A stretch of DNA of 64,000 nt. It comes from DATDOY01 sp035293045 (GTDB lineage: Bacteria; Actinomycetota; Acidimicrobiia; IMCC26256; JACPCJ01). The stretch is taken from assembly GCA_035293045.1 (NCBI GenBank), contig DATDOY010000034.1, forward strand, positions 1-64,000. The letters run 5' to 3'. The translations under genes and the position numbers were made by a program. The notes below the pieces were generated by a model that worked only from the letters and a program-made list of their open reading frames with translations, did not search any database and was not told the origin of the DNA. Positions within the stretch are counted from its first letter, which is position 1. Each line of letters opens with the position of its first letter. Below are positions 52,595 to 61,118 of the stretch, in pieces.

Positions 52595-53827
52595 GTGCCT
52601 TCGCTCGTTGCCCGCGTGCTCGCCGCGCTCCCCGCCGCGCTCCCCGCCGTCGCCGTGCGTGACGGGGTCCGGTGGATCGTGGCCGCCGACCCGGAGGCGA
52701 CGACCGTTGCGTCGGGTCAGGCCGCCTTCGACGTGCTTGACGGACTGGCCCCGTCGTTCTGGGCGGGCTGGCTTTCGTACGACCTCGGTCGTGCGGTCGA
52801 GCGGGTGGCACCGCGGGCGGTCGACGACCTCCACCTGCCCGATCTGGCCCTCGCCCGTTTCGACACGCGCCTCGTCATCGACGGCGACTCCACCTCGATC
52901 GAGGGGGACGGCGCATCGCGCGCGCTGCTCGAAGCCGCGCTCGTCTCGGCCCAGGCGGAGACGACGCCATCCGACCTCGCGCCCGGGCCCGCGCTCCAGC
53001 GGTGGCGTTCGACGCTCGACCAGACCACCTTCGAGGCCGGCGTGCGAGCCATCGTCGAGTTGATCCGCGCCGGCGAGTGTTACCAGGTCAACTTCACCCG
53101 TCGGCTCGAGAGCGACGACCCCGCCGATCCGGTGGCCCTGTTCAGCTCGCTCGTCGAACACAACCCCGCGCCACACGCCGCGTTCGTGCGCACCGGCGAC
53201 GTCACGATCGTGTCGGCTTCCCCGGAGCGCTTCTTGCGCCGCGACGGACGACGGGTCGAGACCCGTCCGATCAAGGGAACCGGCATCGACGCAGGCCGGC
53301 TCATGACGAGCGCGAAAGATCGCGCCGAGAACGTGATGATCGTCGACCTCGCCCGCAACGATCTCGGGCGCGTGTGCGAATACGGGTCGATCGAGGTCCC
53401 CGAGCTGTGCGCGGTCGAAGAGCACCCCGGGCTCCTCCACCTCGTCAGCACCGTGCGGGGCACGCTCCGCGCCAACGTCGGCACGGGTGCGCTCATCGCC
53501 GCCACGTTCCCGCCGGCGTCGATCACCGGGGCGCCCAAGCCTCGGGTCATGCAAGCCATCGAAGACCTCGAACCGGTCCGTCGCGGGGTGTACTGCGGAG
53601 CGGTCGGGTGGATCGACGAGGCGAACGGCTCGCTGGACCTCAACGTGGCGATCCGCACGTTCACGATGGCCGGCGGCCGCACCTTCCTCAATGTGGGCGG
53701 CGGCATCGTCGCCGACTCCGACCCGACGGCGGAGTGGGAGGAGACGGAGTTGAAGGCGGCGCGTCTCCTCGAGGCGGCCAGCATCGGGTCTCGGGCCACC
53801 CGGGGCGGAAGGGTCGGCGCGCGATGA
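52595..53827 (+). CDS. pabB: Aminodeoxychorismate synthase component I (chorismate-binding)
   Basis: A 410-residue chorismate-utilising enzyme that aminates chorismate to 4-amino-4-deoxychorismate for folate. Motifs are AGECYQVNFTRRLE, FVRTGDVTIVSASPERFL, ETRPIKGTGIDAGR, FPPASITGAPKPRVMQAIED and GGGIVADSDPTAEWEET. The PIKGT motif with its Lys is typical of PabB rather than anthranilate synthase. The GTG at 52595 is chosen because TAACCT lies 7 nt before it; a GTG at 52571 would add eight residues. The stop overlaps the next gene by 4 nt. The glutaminase partner (pabA) is not in the window. Confidence 0.9.
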   Translation: MPSLVARVLAALPAALPAVAVRDGVRWIVAADPEATTVASGQAAFDVLDGLAPSFWAGWLSYDLGRAVERVAPRAVDDLHLPDLALARFDTRLVIDGDSTSIEGDGASRALLEAALVSAQAETTPSDLAPGPALQRWRSTLDQTTFEAGVRAIVELIRAGECYQVNFTRRLESDDPADPVALFSSLVEHNPAPHAAFVRTGDVTIVSASPERFLRRDGRRVETRPIKGTGIDAGRLMTSAKDRAENVMIVDLARNDLGRVCEYGSIEVPELCAVEEHPGLLHLVSTVRGTLRANVGTGALIAATFPPASITGAPKPRVMQAIEDLEPVRRGVYCGAVGWIDEANGSLDLNVAIRTFTMAGGRTFLNVGGGIVADSDPTAEWEETELKAARLLEAASIGSRATRGGRVGAR

Positions 53828-54672
53828 GCACCAACCGCATGGTGTCGATCAACGGGAGCCTCGTCGACGCCGCGGACTCCGGCATCTCGCCCTTCGACCA
53901 CGGCTTCATCGTCGGCGATGGCGTCTTCGAGACGTTGACGACCGTTCGCGGTGTGCCGTTCGCGTGGACCCGCCACTACGAGCGCCTCACACGAAGCGCC
54001 GCCGGTCTCGGCCTCGCGCCGCCACCGTCCGACGACCTGCGGTCGGCCGTCGATGCCGTACGAGAGGCCAACGCGTTGGCGGAGGCTCGCATCCGCATCA
54101 CCGTGACGAGCGGCCCCGGGCCCCTCGGATCCGACCGGGGAACCGACGGCATCACGGTCGTGGTCGCCGCGACCACGCCCACGGAGTGGCCGGCCACCGC
54201 CGACGTCGTCGTCGTGCCCTGGACGCGCAACGAGCGCGGCGCCATGGTCGGGCTCAAGACCATCTCCTACGCCGAAAACGCCATCGCCCTCGCGTGGGCG
54301 AAAGAGCGCGGGGCCGGCGAGGCCATCTTCGCCAACACCCAGGACCGCCTGTGCGAGGGCACGGGGACCAACGTCTACGTCGTGCGCGACGGCCGGGTCG
54401 CGACGCCTCCGCTGTCGTCGGGATGCCTCGACGGGGTCACGCGCCAAGTGCTGCTCCTCATCGCGCCCGACGTGGGCGTCGAGATCGAGGAGATCGATCT
54501 GCCCATCGCGGCGCTCGCCGACGCCGACGAAGCCTTCCTCTCCTCGGCAACCCGCGGTGCGCAGCCGATCGCCCACGTCGACGGGCGGCCGGTGGCCGCG
54601 GCCCCCGGACCGATCACCGAGAAGCTCATCGCCGCCTACGACGACCTGCTCACTCGCGATCTCGACCCCTGA
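53824..54672 (+). CDS. pabC: Class IV aminotransferase, probable aminodeoxychorismate lyase
   Basis: A 282-residue PLP enzyme of fold type IV. The start MVSINGSLVDAADSGISPFDHGFIVGDGVFETL is characteristic. The PLP lysine is Lys145 in GLKTISYAENAIALAWA, and EGTGTNVYVV...PPLSSGCLDGVTRQVLL is the cofactor phosphate-binding part. The family includes branched-chain aminotransferases and D-amino acid transaminases, but the 4-nt overlap with pabB argues for PabC, which releases pyruvate to give p-aminobenzoate. Confidence 0.88.
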   Translation: MSTNRMVSINGSLVDAADSGISPFDHGFIVGDGVFETLTTVRGVPFAWTRHYERLTRSAAGLGLAPPPSDDLRSAVDAVREANALAEARIRITVTSGPGPLGSDRGTDGITVVVAATTPTEWPATADVVVVPWTRNERGAMVGLKTISYAENAIALAWAKERGAGEAIFANTQDRLCEGTGTNVYVVRDGRVATPPLSSGCLDGVTRQVLLLIAPDVGVEIEEIDLPIAALADADEAFLSSATRGAQPIAHVDGRPVAAAPGPITEKLIAAYDDLLTRDLDP

Positions 54673-54689
54673 TCGACCCGCGCAAGAAC

Positions 54690-54738
54690 GACGTGTGCGT
54701 ATGGCGTCGCGCTATGCGCGACGCCATACGCACACGTC
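54690..54738. terminator. Perfect 23-bp hairpin between convergent pabC and birA
   Basis: The arm 54690-54712 (starts GACGTGTGCGTATGGCG) and its exact reverse complement 54716-54738 enclose the loop TAT. It lies 17 nt after the pabC stop and overlaps the birA stop codon by two bases. A long perfect stem between convergent genes is best read as a two-way terminator, although there is no T tract. Its outer arm TGTGC-N6-CGTCG also matches the 60-bp repeats. Confidence 0.7.
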
Positions 54739-55516
54739 ATGGGACGGGGCGCAGGTGGATCACGTCGCCGACGGATACCTCACGCACGTCGCCGGGATCG
54801 GCGTCGCCGTCGCTCGGGCCTCCGGCCACCCGCACCCGCAGGTGCCCGTCGTCGCTCACGTCGACGGCGGTCCCGCTGAACGACTCGCTCGCCAGTTCGA
54901 CGCGAACTTCGCGGCCGAGGGTGGCACACCGCTGCCGATAGCCCGCGAGCACCGCGGCGGGGCCGTCCGGCCCGAGGAGCGTCTCGTACTGGGCGTCGAA
55001 ACGGTCGAGCAGGGCTTCGAGGAGGGCGTCGCGATCAACGGCGCGCCCCGCCTCTACGTTGCACGCCGTAGCGGTTTCGGCGATGTCCTCGGGGAAGGCG
55101 TCCCAATTCACGTTGACGCCGATCCCGACGACGAGCGCGTCGAGTCGCCCGTCGCGGATCTCGGCTTCGGCCAACATTCCGGCCAGCTTGCGACGGCCCA
55201 CCACGAGATCGTTGGGCCACTTCAAGCTGGGCGCGAAATCGGCCACGACGAACACGGCCTCGCACGCGGCGATACCGGCGGCCATGGTCACCAGGTGCGC
55301 CCGGGCGACATCGATCGGCGGGCGCACCAGCATCGAGACGAGCAGCGACGACCCGGGTGGCGCACTCCACGTGCGTCCGAGCCGTCCTCGCCCCGCCGTC
55401 TGGGCGTCGGCCACCGCCACCACGCCCTCGGGCGCGCCCGCCCTCGCCTCATCGATGAGGTACCGGTTCGTGGAGTCGATTTCGGGGAAATGGCGGATAT
55501 CGGCGAACCGCGACAC
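54737..55516 (-). CDS. birA: Biotin-[acetyl-CoA-carboxylase] ligase, monofunctional
   Basis: A 259-residue biotin protein ligase that attaches biotin, via biotinyl-AMP, to carboxyl carrier domains. Motifs are EIDSTNRYLIDEARAGAP, TAGRGRLGRTWSAPPGSSLL (ATP/biotin loop), LKWPNDLVVGRRKLAGMLAE and VGIGVNVNW. The protein begins at the catalytic domain: the N-terminal winged-helix DNA-binding domain of bifunctional BirA repressors is missing. The GTG at 55516 has TATCCT at 7 nt. It is divergent from its likely substrate gene, with only 21 nt between the start codons. Confidence 0.94.
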   Translation of the reverse strand: MSRFADIRHFPEIDSTNRYLIDEARAGAPEGVVAVADAQTAGRGRLGRTWSAPPGSSLLVSMLVRPPIDVARAHLVTMAAGIAACEAVFVVADFAPSLKWPNDLVVGRRKLAGMLAEAEIRDGRLDALVVGIGVNVNWDAFPEDIAETATACNVEAGRAVDRDALLEALLDRFDAQYETLLGPDGPAAVLAGYRQRCATLGREVRVELASESFSGTAVDVSDDGHLRVRVAGGPSDGDADPGDVREVSVGDVIHLRPVP

Positions 55517-55537
55517 GACCCGTAGGATACGGGTCCC
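55517..55537. promoter_or_regulatory. Symmetric bidirectional promoter of birA and the acyl-CoA carboxylase gene
   Basis: The 21-nt gap contains the perfect inverted repeat GACCCGTA-GGA-TACGGGTC (55517-55535). Its centre reads TAGGAT on the plus strand (55523-55528, 9 nt before the ATG) and TATCCT on the minus strand (55529 to 55524, 7 nt before the GTG). The two -10 hexamers overlap by five bases, so polymerase must choose a direction. Both mRNAs should be leaderless. The flanking palindrome may also be an operator. Confidence 0.6.
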
Positions 55538-57328
55538 ATGTTTGAGAAAGTCCTGGTGGCGAACCGCGCCGAGATCGCCGTGCGCGTCATGCGCACGTGT
55601 CGCGAGATGGGCATCGCGACCGTCGCCGTCTACTCGGAACTCGACCGCGACGCCTTCCACGTCCGCTACGCCGACGAGGCGTACGCGCTCGGCGGAGAGA
55701 CCGCAGCCGAGAGCTACCTCAACACCGACGCCATCCTCGACGCCATCCTCCGCTCCGGCGCCCAGGCCGTGCACCCCGGCTACGGATTCTTCGCCGAGAA
55801 CGCCGAGTTCGCGGAGGCGATCCTCGGCATCGCCCATTCGGATGGAACGCGCGTGGCGTGGATCGGGCCGCCACCGTCGGCCATCCGGATCATGGGCGAC
55901 AAAATCTCCTCTCGGAAGGCGGCGCTCGAGGCCAAGGTGCCGATGGTCCCGGGCACCACCGACGCGCTCGCCTCGGCCGACGACGTCGTCGCCTTCGGCG
56001 AGGAGTTCGGCTGGCCGGTCGCCATCAAGGCCGCCTACGGCGGCGGCGGCAAGGGGATGAAGGTGGCGCGTTCGGCCAACGAGGCCGCCAAAGTGCTCGA
56101 GTCCGCCCAGCGCGAGGCCAAGGCCTACTTCGGGCGGGACGAGGCCTACCTCGAGCGCTACCTCGAGCGTCCTCGCCACGTTGAAGTGCAGGTCTTCTCC
56201 GACACCCACGGCAACCACCTGTGGATCGGCGAGCGCGACTGCTCCACCCAGCGTCGTCACCAGAAGCTCATCGAGGAGTCCCCCGCGCCGGGCATCGACG
56301 ACGCCACCCGCAAAGCGATGGGCGAGTCCGCCGCCGCGGTCGCCGCCGCCTGCGGCTACGAGGGCGCCGGCACCGTCGAGATGCTCTTCGAAGCCGGCGA
56401 GTTCTTCTTCCTCGAGATGAACACGCGGCTCCAAGTCGAGCACTGCGTGACCGAGATGGTCACCGGCCTCGACCTGGTCAAGGAACAGCTCCGCGTCGCC
56501 GCCGGCGAGCCGATCTCGATCTCGCAGGAGGAGATCGAGATGCGCGGCCACGCCATCGAGTTCCGCCTCAACGCCGAGGACCCGGCCAAGAAGTTCCTCC
56601 CGTCCCCCGGAACCATCGTGCGCTTCGACCGCCCGTCGGGCCCCGGCGTGCGGGTCGACCAGGGCTACGAAGCCGGCGACACCATCAGCCAGTACTACGA
56701 CAACCTCATCGCCAAACTGATCGTGTGGGCACCCACGCGCGACGAGGCGATCGCACGGGGCAAGCGGGCGCTCCGCGAGACCACCATCGAGGGCGTCAAG
56801 ACGACCATCCCTGCCCACCTCGCCATCCTCGATCATCCCGACTTCGTCGCCGGCAACCACTCGACGAAGTGGCTCGAGGAAGAGGTGGACGCGTCGACCT
56901 TCGCCGCACCACAGGCGTCGGCGGCCGGTGCTCCGGTCGCCGACGAGGCCGCCCCTGGACGCGTCGAGCACACCGTGCCGGTCGAGGTCGACGGCAAGCG
57001 ATTCAACGTCCGGCTGTGGCTCCCCGACGTACCCGCCGGTGGAGGCCAGCCGACGGGCGCCGCGAGCAGGCCGCGGCCCGCGGGGACGGGCGGGAGCAGT
57101 GGTGGCGGCGGAGCCTCCGGCTCGCTGACCGCGCCGATGCAGGGAACCATCGTCAAGGTGCTCGTCGCCGTCGGCGACGCCGTGAAGGCCGGCCAAGCCG
57201 TGGTCGTGCTCGAGGCGATGAAGATGGAGAACCACATCAACGCCGACACCGACGGCACGGTCAAAGAAATCAAGGTCGAGGCGGGCCAGACCGTCTCTGG
57301 CGGCGACGTCCTCGTCGTGCTCGAGTAG
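55538..57328 (+). CDS. Acyl-CoA carboxylase alpha chain (biotin carboxylase plus biotin carrier)
   Basis: A 596-residue AccA3-type subunit. The biotin carboxylase part (about 1-450) has VLVANRAEIAVRVMRTCREMGI, the ATP-grasp loop KAAYGGGGKGMKVA, and FLEMNTRLQVEHCVTEMVTGLD. A Gly/Ser/Pro linker (about 500-530) leads to a biotinyl domain with the biotin site EAMKM (Lys562). It carboxylates its own biotin; a separate beta subunit, not in this window, would transfer CO2 to acetyl- or propionyl-CoA for fatty-acid synthesis or propionate use. Its start directly after TAGGAT-N9 indicates a leaderless mRNA. It is divergent from birA, which modifies it. Confidence 0.95.
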   Translation: MFEKVLVANRAEIAVRVMRTCREMGIATVAVYSELDRDAFHVRYADEAYALGGETAAESYLNTDAILDAILRSGAQAVHPGYGFFAENAEFAEAILGIAHSDGTRVAWIGPPPSAIRIMGDKISSRKAALEAKVPMVPGTTDALASADDVVAFGEEFGWPVAIKAAYGGGGKGMKVARSANEAAKVLESAQREAKAYFGRDEAYLERYLERPRHVEVQVFSDTHGNHLWIGERDCSTQRRHQKLIEESPAPGIDDATRKAMGESAAAVAAACGYEGAGTVEMLFEAGEFFFLEMNTRLQVEHCVTEMVTGLDLVKEQLRVAAGEPISISQEEIEMRGHAIEFRLNAEDPAKKFLPSPGTIVRFDRPSGPGVRVDQGYEAGDTISQYYDNLIAKLIVWAPTRDEAIARGKRALRETTIEGVKTTIPAHLAILDHPDFVAGNHSTKWLEEEVDASTFAAPQASAAGAPVADEAAPGRVEHTVPVEVDGKRFNVRLWLPDVPAGGGQPTGAASRPRPAGTGGSSGGGGASGSLTAPMQGTIVKVLVAVGDAVKAGQAVVVLEAMKMENHINADTDGTVKEIKVEAGQTVSGGDVLVVLE

Positions 57329-57345
57329 GGCTCGCTCTTCTCCCG

Positions 57346-58704
57346 CTACTCGGCCGCGTCGACCAGCGACTCTGCGAGCGCCGGGTGCACGAGCAGCGAG
57401 TCGACGATGTCGGTCACGGTCAAGGTTGCCGTCACCGCCAGCGCGATCACCGAGATCAACTCGGCGGCGTTGCGGCCCACGATCGACCCGCCGAGCACCA
57501 CGCCGGTCGCCGGGTCGGAGATGATCTTCACAAACCCCCGTGGATCGCCCTCGATCAGCGCCTTGGCGTTGCCGGCAAACGGCACTTTGGTCACTCGCAC
57601 CTTCCGGCCCTCGGAGAAGGCGTCGGCCTCGGCCAAGCCGACGTCGGCGATCTCGGGATCGGTGAAAATGGCCGACGCCGCCTTGTCGTAATCGAGATGC
57701 CGGTGCTCGCGGGTATGGAGCCCCATCACGTGCTCGGCGATCTTGCGCCCTTGCATCGACGCCACCGACGACAGCGGGAGCTTCCCCGACAGGTCGCCGG
57801 CCGCATAGATGTGCGACACATTGCTCTGGAGGTGGTGGTTGACGGGGACGTAGCCGGCGTCGTCGACCTCAACTCCCGCCGCGTCGCAGTCGAGGCCGTC
57901 GCTGTTGGGCACCGACCCGACGGCGAGGACGGCGTGGCTTCCGACGGCGGTGCGGCCATCGGTGCACTGCACGCGAACCGAATCGCCGGAGCGCTCGATG
58001 GACTCGGCGCGGGCACCCTTGAACAACTGGACGCCGCGATCGACGAACGCCTCCTCGAGGACGGTCGCCGCTTCCGGATCCTTGCCCGGGAGCACATGCT
58101 GGCGCGACACGATGAGCGTGACCTGCGAGCCGAGCGCCGAAAACATGTGGGTGAACTCCACGCCGGTGACGCCTGATCCGATGACGACGAGGTGCTCGGG
58201 GATTTCGGGGGGCGGGTAGGCGTCGCGCGTGGTGAGCACCCGCTCGCCGTCGACCGGTGCGAAGTCCGGGACGCGCGGCCGCGATCCCGTCGAGAGGAGG
58301 ATGGCGTCGGCCTTCAGTTCCTCGACCCCGTCTGCCGTCTCGACGACGACCTCGTTGGGACCCTTCAATCGACCCGAGCCCTGGATGATGCGCACGCCCT
58401 GGCTCTCGAGGAGCGAGGTCAGGCCGAAATGCAGGCGCTGTTCGATGCCCGTGACGCGGCTCCGGAGGGCGTCGAGATCGAGTTCGGCGTGACCGATGAG
58501 GCCCATCGCCGGGGCGCGCTCGACCGCCCGGAGCCCGCCGCCGGTGGCGATCATGGCCTTGGAGGGGATGCAGTCGAGCAGATGCGCGGACCCGCCGACG
58601 ACGTCGCGCTCGATCAACGTGACCTGTGCGCCGAGGGTCGCCGCGACGGTCGCCGCGGTGTTTCCGGCAGGCCCGGCGCCGATGATCACGAAGTGAACTG
58701 CCAC
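57346..58704 (-). CDS. Pyridine nucleotide-disulfide oxidoreductase-like flavoprotein (LpdA/quinone-reductase type)
   Basis: A 452-residue two-dinucleotide-fold flavoprotein. FAD binding is FVIIGAGPAGNTAATVAATLG, NAD binding is LVVIGSGVTGVEFTHMFSALG, and the second FAD motif is VSHIYAAGDLSG. The redox disulfide of true dihydrolipoamide dehydrogenases (GGTCLNVGC) reads GGSAHLLDCIPSKA here, so the first Cys is Ala and only the second remains. The same loss occurs in mycobacterial LpdA (Rv3303c), an NAD(P)H:quinone reductase. The C-terminal HPALAES keeps the His-Glu pair. The GTG start at 58704 has TAGCCT at 8 nt. Confidence 0.9.
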   Translation of the reverse strand: MAVHFVIIGAGPAGNTAATVAATLGAQVTLIERDVVGGSAHLLDCIPSKAMIATGGGLRAVERAPAMGLIGHAELDLDALRSRVTGIEQRLHFGLTSLLESQGVRIIQGSGRLKGPNEVVVETADGVEELKADAILLSTGSRPRVPDFAPVDGERVLTTRDAYPPPEIPEHLVVIGSGVTGVEFTHMFSALGSQVTLIVSRQHVLPGKDPEAATVLEEAFVDRGVQLFKGARAESIERSGDSVRVQCTDGRTAVGSHAVLAVGSVPNSDGLDCDAAGVEVDDAGYVPVNHHLQSNVSHIYAAGDLSGKLPLSSVASMQGRKIAEHVMGLHTREHRHLDYDKAASAIFTDPEIADVGLAEADAFSEGRKVRVTKVPFAGNAKALIEGDPRGFVKIISDPATGVVLGGSIVGRNAAELISVIALAVTATLTVTDIVDSLLVHPALAESLVDAAE

Positions 58705-58758
58705 GAGCGCCAAGGCTACCGAGCGAACTCGCCGTGGAACGTCGTTACGATCCCGTCC

Positions 58759-59676
58759 GTGAGCACCGACGGTTCCCGGAAGGCGATCATCGCGGCCTTC
58801 GTCGCCAACCTGGGGATCGCCATTGCCAAGTTCGTCGGGTTCGCCGTCACCGGGTCGGCGTCCATGCTGGCCGAAGCGGTCCACTCCGTCGCCGACACCA
58901 GCAACCAGGGGCTCCTCCTCCTCGGGGGCCGACGAGCGGGGCGCGCCGCCACTGCGGACCATCCCTTCGGCTACGGCCGGGAGCGCTATTTCTGGGCCTT
59001 CGTCGTCGCCCTCGTCATCTTCTCGCTCGGGGCGCTTTTTGCCTTGTTCGAGGCCGAAGAGAAGCTTCGCCACCCGCATCCCCTCGAGTCGCCCAACGTC
59101 GCCATCGTCATCTTGTCGATGGCGATCGTCTTCGAGCTCCTGTCCCTGCGCACCGCGGTCCGCGAGTCGCGCCCGCACAAGGGCTCGGCGTCGTGGATCA
59201 CGTTCATCCGGCGCTCGAAGTCGCCCGAGCTGCCGGTCGTGCTGCTCGAGGACATCGGCGCGTTATTCGGCTTGGTGTTCGCCCTCGCGGGGGTCATCCT
59301 CGCCGACGTCACCGGCAACGACCGCTTCGACGCGGTGGGCAGCCTCGCAATCGGGATCCTCCTCGCGGTGATCGCCGTCACGCTCATGATCGAGATGAAA
59401 AGCCTGCTCATCGGTGAGGCGGCGACACCGGAACGTGAAGGCACCATCCGCTCCGTCGTCGAGAAACGCCCCGAGGTGCAGCGGATCATCCACATGAAGA
59501 CCCAGCACCTCGGCCCCGAAGAACTTCTCGTCGCCCTCAAGGTCCAGCTCAACCCCGGTCTCACGGTGGAAGAGATCGCCGACGCCATCAACGCCCTCGA
59601 GACCGACGTGCGCTCCGCGGTGCCCGTGGCTCGCGTCATCTACGTCGAGCCCGACCTCCACCGGGCCACGGCGTAG
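58759..59676 (+). CDS. Cation diffusion facilitator family transporter
   Basis: A 305-residue CDF protein that would export Zn2+, Mn2+ or Fe2+ by proton exchange. The TM2 metal motif is EAVHSVADTSNQ (HxxxD); the TM2-3 loop has DHPFGYGRERYFW. In TM5 the second half of the site reads LLEDIGALFG, with Glu-Asp instead of the common HxxxD. About six TMs are followed by the cytoplasmic ferredoxin-like domain (HMKTQHLGPEELLVALKVQL). The substitution suggests altered metal preference. The GTG at 58759 has TACGAT at 7 nt. galT follows after 8 nt. Confidence 0.9.
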   Translation: MSTDGSRKAIIAAFVANLGIAIAKFVGFAVTGSASMLAEAVHSVADTSNQGLLLLGGRRAGRAATADHPFGYGRERYFWAFVVALVIFSLGALFALFEAEEKLRHPHPLESPNVAIVILSMAIVFELLSLRTAVRESRPHKGSASWITFIRRSKSPELPVVLLEDIGALFGLVFALAGVILADVTGNDRFDAVGSLAIGILLAVIAVTLMIEMKSLLIGEAATPEREGTIRSVVEKRPEVQRIIHMKTQHLGPEELLVALKVQLNPGLTVEEIADAINALETDVRSAVPVARVIYVEPDLHRATA

Positions 59677-59684
59677 CCGGCCCC

Positions 59685-60680
59685 ATGCCCGAACTCCGCC
59701 GCAATCCCATCAACGGCCAGTGGGTCGTCGTCGCCCCCGCCCGAGCGGCGCGGCCCGATACGTTCCGCGCCGCCGACGGCGCGCAGTCGCGCCGAGGACT
59801 CGAACCCTGTCCGTTCTGCCCCGGCCATGAAGCCGAGACGCCTCCCGAGGTCGCCCGGACCGGTGAGGGGGAACCCGACACGCCGGGCTGGCGCATCCGC
59901 GTCGTTCCCAACCTCTACCCGCTCGTGGATGGCTCGCCGGTGAGCACCGCGGCGACGTTCTCGCGTTTCCACGATGCCGTGCGCGCCGCGGGCGCCCACG
60001 AAGTGGTGGTGCTCTCGCCCGACCATCACCGCTCCCTCGCCGACCTCACCGGGGTCGAGATCGAGGAACTCTTCGAGGTCGTCGGCGAGCGGGTGCGGGC
60101 GCACACGTCCGCTGGTCACGAGTACGTGCAGGTCCTCGTCAACCACGGAAGGGCCGCAGGGGCGTCGATCGACCACCCACACGCCCAACTCGTCGCCATC
60201 GGGGTGGCCCCACCCGCGGTCGACGTGGAAGCCCAGCGCATCCTCGCGGCGCGCGAGTGTCCGGTGTGCCGCGCCCTCGCCGAGGACGCCGACCGCACCG
60301 CGCCGCTTTTCGTGGCGGAGTCGCCTGCTCCCATCTGGTGTCCCTGGTGGTCCGGCGTGCCGTTCGAGGTCCTCGTGGCGCCGCGCAACCACGAGCCGCA
60401 CTTCGAGTACGCCCGCGAGCTCGGCGACGTGGCGCGCTCGATCGGTCATGGCCTCGGGCTGCTGCGCAACGCCCTCGGGGACATCCCCTACAACGTCGTG
60501 CTCCACACGTCCCCGCACTCCAACGGCGACGACTTCCACTGGCACGCCCACATCTGGCCCCGCTTGGTGATCCAGGCCGGCTTCGAGCAGGGCACCGGCA
60601 TCCTGGTCAACCAAGTGCCGCCGGAACACGCCGCCGCCGCGCTGCGCGCCGCCGGCCGGGGCGCGGAGCCGCCGGCGTGA
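59685..60680 (+). CDS. galT: Galactose-1-phosphate uridylyltransferase
   Basis: A 331-residue HIT-superfamily enzyme that exchanges UMP between UDP-glucose and galactose-1-P in the Leloir pathway. It starts MPELRRNPINGQWVVVAPARAARP. Zinc cysteines lie in PCPFCPGH (Cys42, Cys45), and the catalytic motif is HPHAQ with His166, which carries the uridylyl group. The C-terminal HWHAHIWPRL is also a family signature. No galK is adjacent; the GalE-like epimerase lies at 41.3 kb. It overlaps the SRPBCC gene by 4 nt, so the two are coupled. Confidence 0.95.
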   Translation: MPELRRNPINGQWVVVAPARAARPDTFRAADGAQSRRGLEPCPFCPGHEAETPPEVARTGEGEPDTPGWRIRVVPNLYPLVDGSPVSTAATFSRFHDAVRAAGAHEVVVLSPDHHRSLADLTGVEIEELFEVVGERVRAHTSAGHEYVQVLVNHGRAAGASIDHPHAQLVAIGVAPPAVDVEAQRILAARECPVCRALAEDADRTAPLFVAESPAPIWCPWWSGVPFEVLVAPRNHEPHFEYARELGDVARSIGHGLGLLRNALGDIPYNVVLHTSPHSNGDDFHWHAHIWPRLVIQAGFEQGTGILVNQVPPEHAAAALRAAGRGAEPPA

Positions 60681-61114
60681 CGCGCCTGCATGTCGAGGTC
60701 GTGATCGATGCTCCACCGGCGGCGGTGTGGGCGGAGATCGAAGACGTCGCGTCGCACGTCGAGTGGATGGCCGAAGCGGTGGCGATCAGGTTCCGCAGCG
60801 CCCAGCACCAGGGCGTCGGGACGGAAATCGAGTGCGACACCCGGGTGGGCCCCCTCACCACCACCGACGTTCTCCGGTTCGTCGAATGGACGCCCCCGCG
60901 TGTCATGGGGATCGAACACACCGGCGCCGTGAAGGGCAGCGGGCGATTCCTGTTGGAGCCGATCGCGGATTCCCGCACGCGGTTCGCGTGGGACGAGGAC
61001 TTGACCTTCCCGCTCCGGCTCGGAGGTCGGCTCGGAGGCGTCGTCGGCGCCGCCCTCTTGCGGCGGGTGTGGGCCCGCAACCTCACCCGCCTCAAGCGGA
61101 GGATCGAGGCGTAG
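60677..61114 (+). CDS. SRPBCC family protein
   Basis: A 145-residue single-domain START-like protein. It begins VTRLHVEVVIDAPPAAVWAEIEDVASHVEWMAEAVAIRF, the typical first strand, APP turn and helix, and closes with a long helix (VGAALLRRVWARNLTRLKRRIEA). It probably binds a hydrophobic ligand; specific function unknown. The GTG start lies within the galT stop (GTGA overlap). It differs from the SRPBCC protein at 7.4 kb and is not a local duplicate. Confidence 0.85.
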   Translation: MTRLHVEVVIDAPPAAVWAEIEDVASHVEWMAEAVAIRFRSAQHQGVGTEIECDTRVGPLTTTDVLRFVEWTPPRVMGIEHTGAVKGSGRFLLEPIADSRTRFAWDEDLTFPLRLGGRLGGVVGAALLRRVWARNLTRLKRRIEA

Positions 61115-61118
61115 CGGC

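Noticed and set aside
54737..55516. BirA as biotin-responsive repressor of its own region
   Set aside because: The protein begins at the catalytic domain and lacks the winged-helix domain, so the palindrome at 55517-55535 is not assigned to BirA binding.
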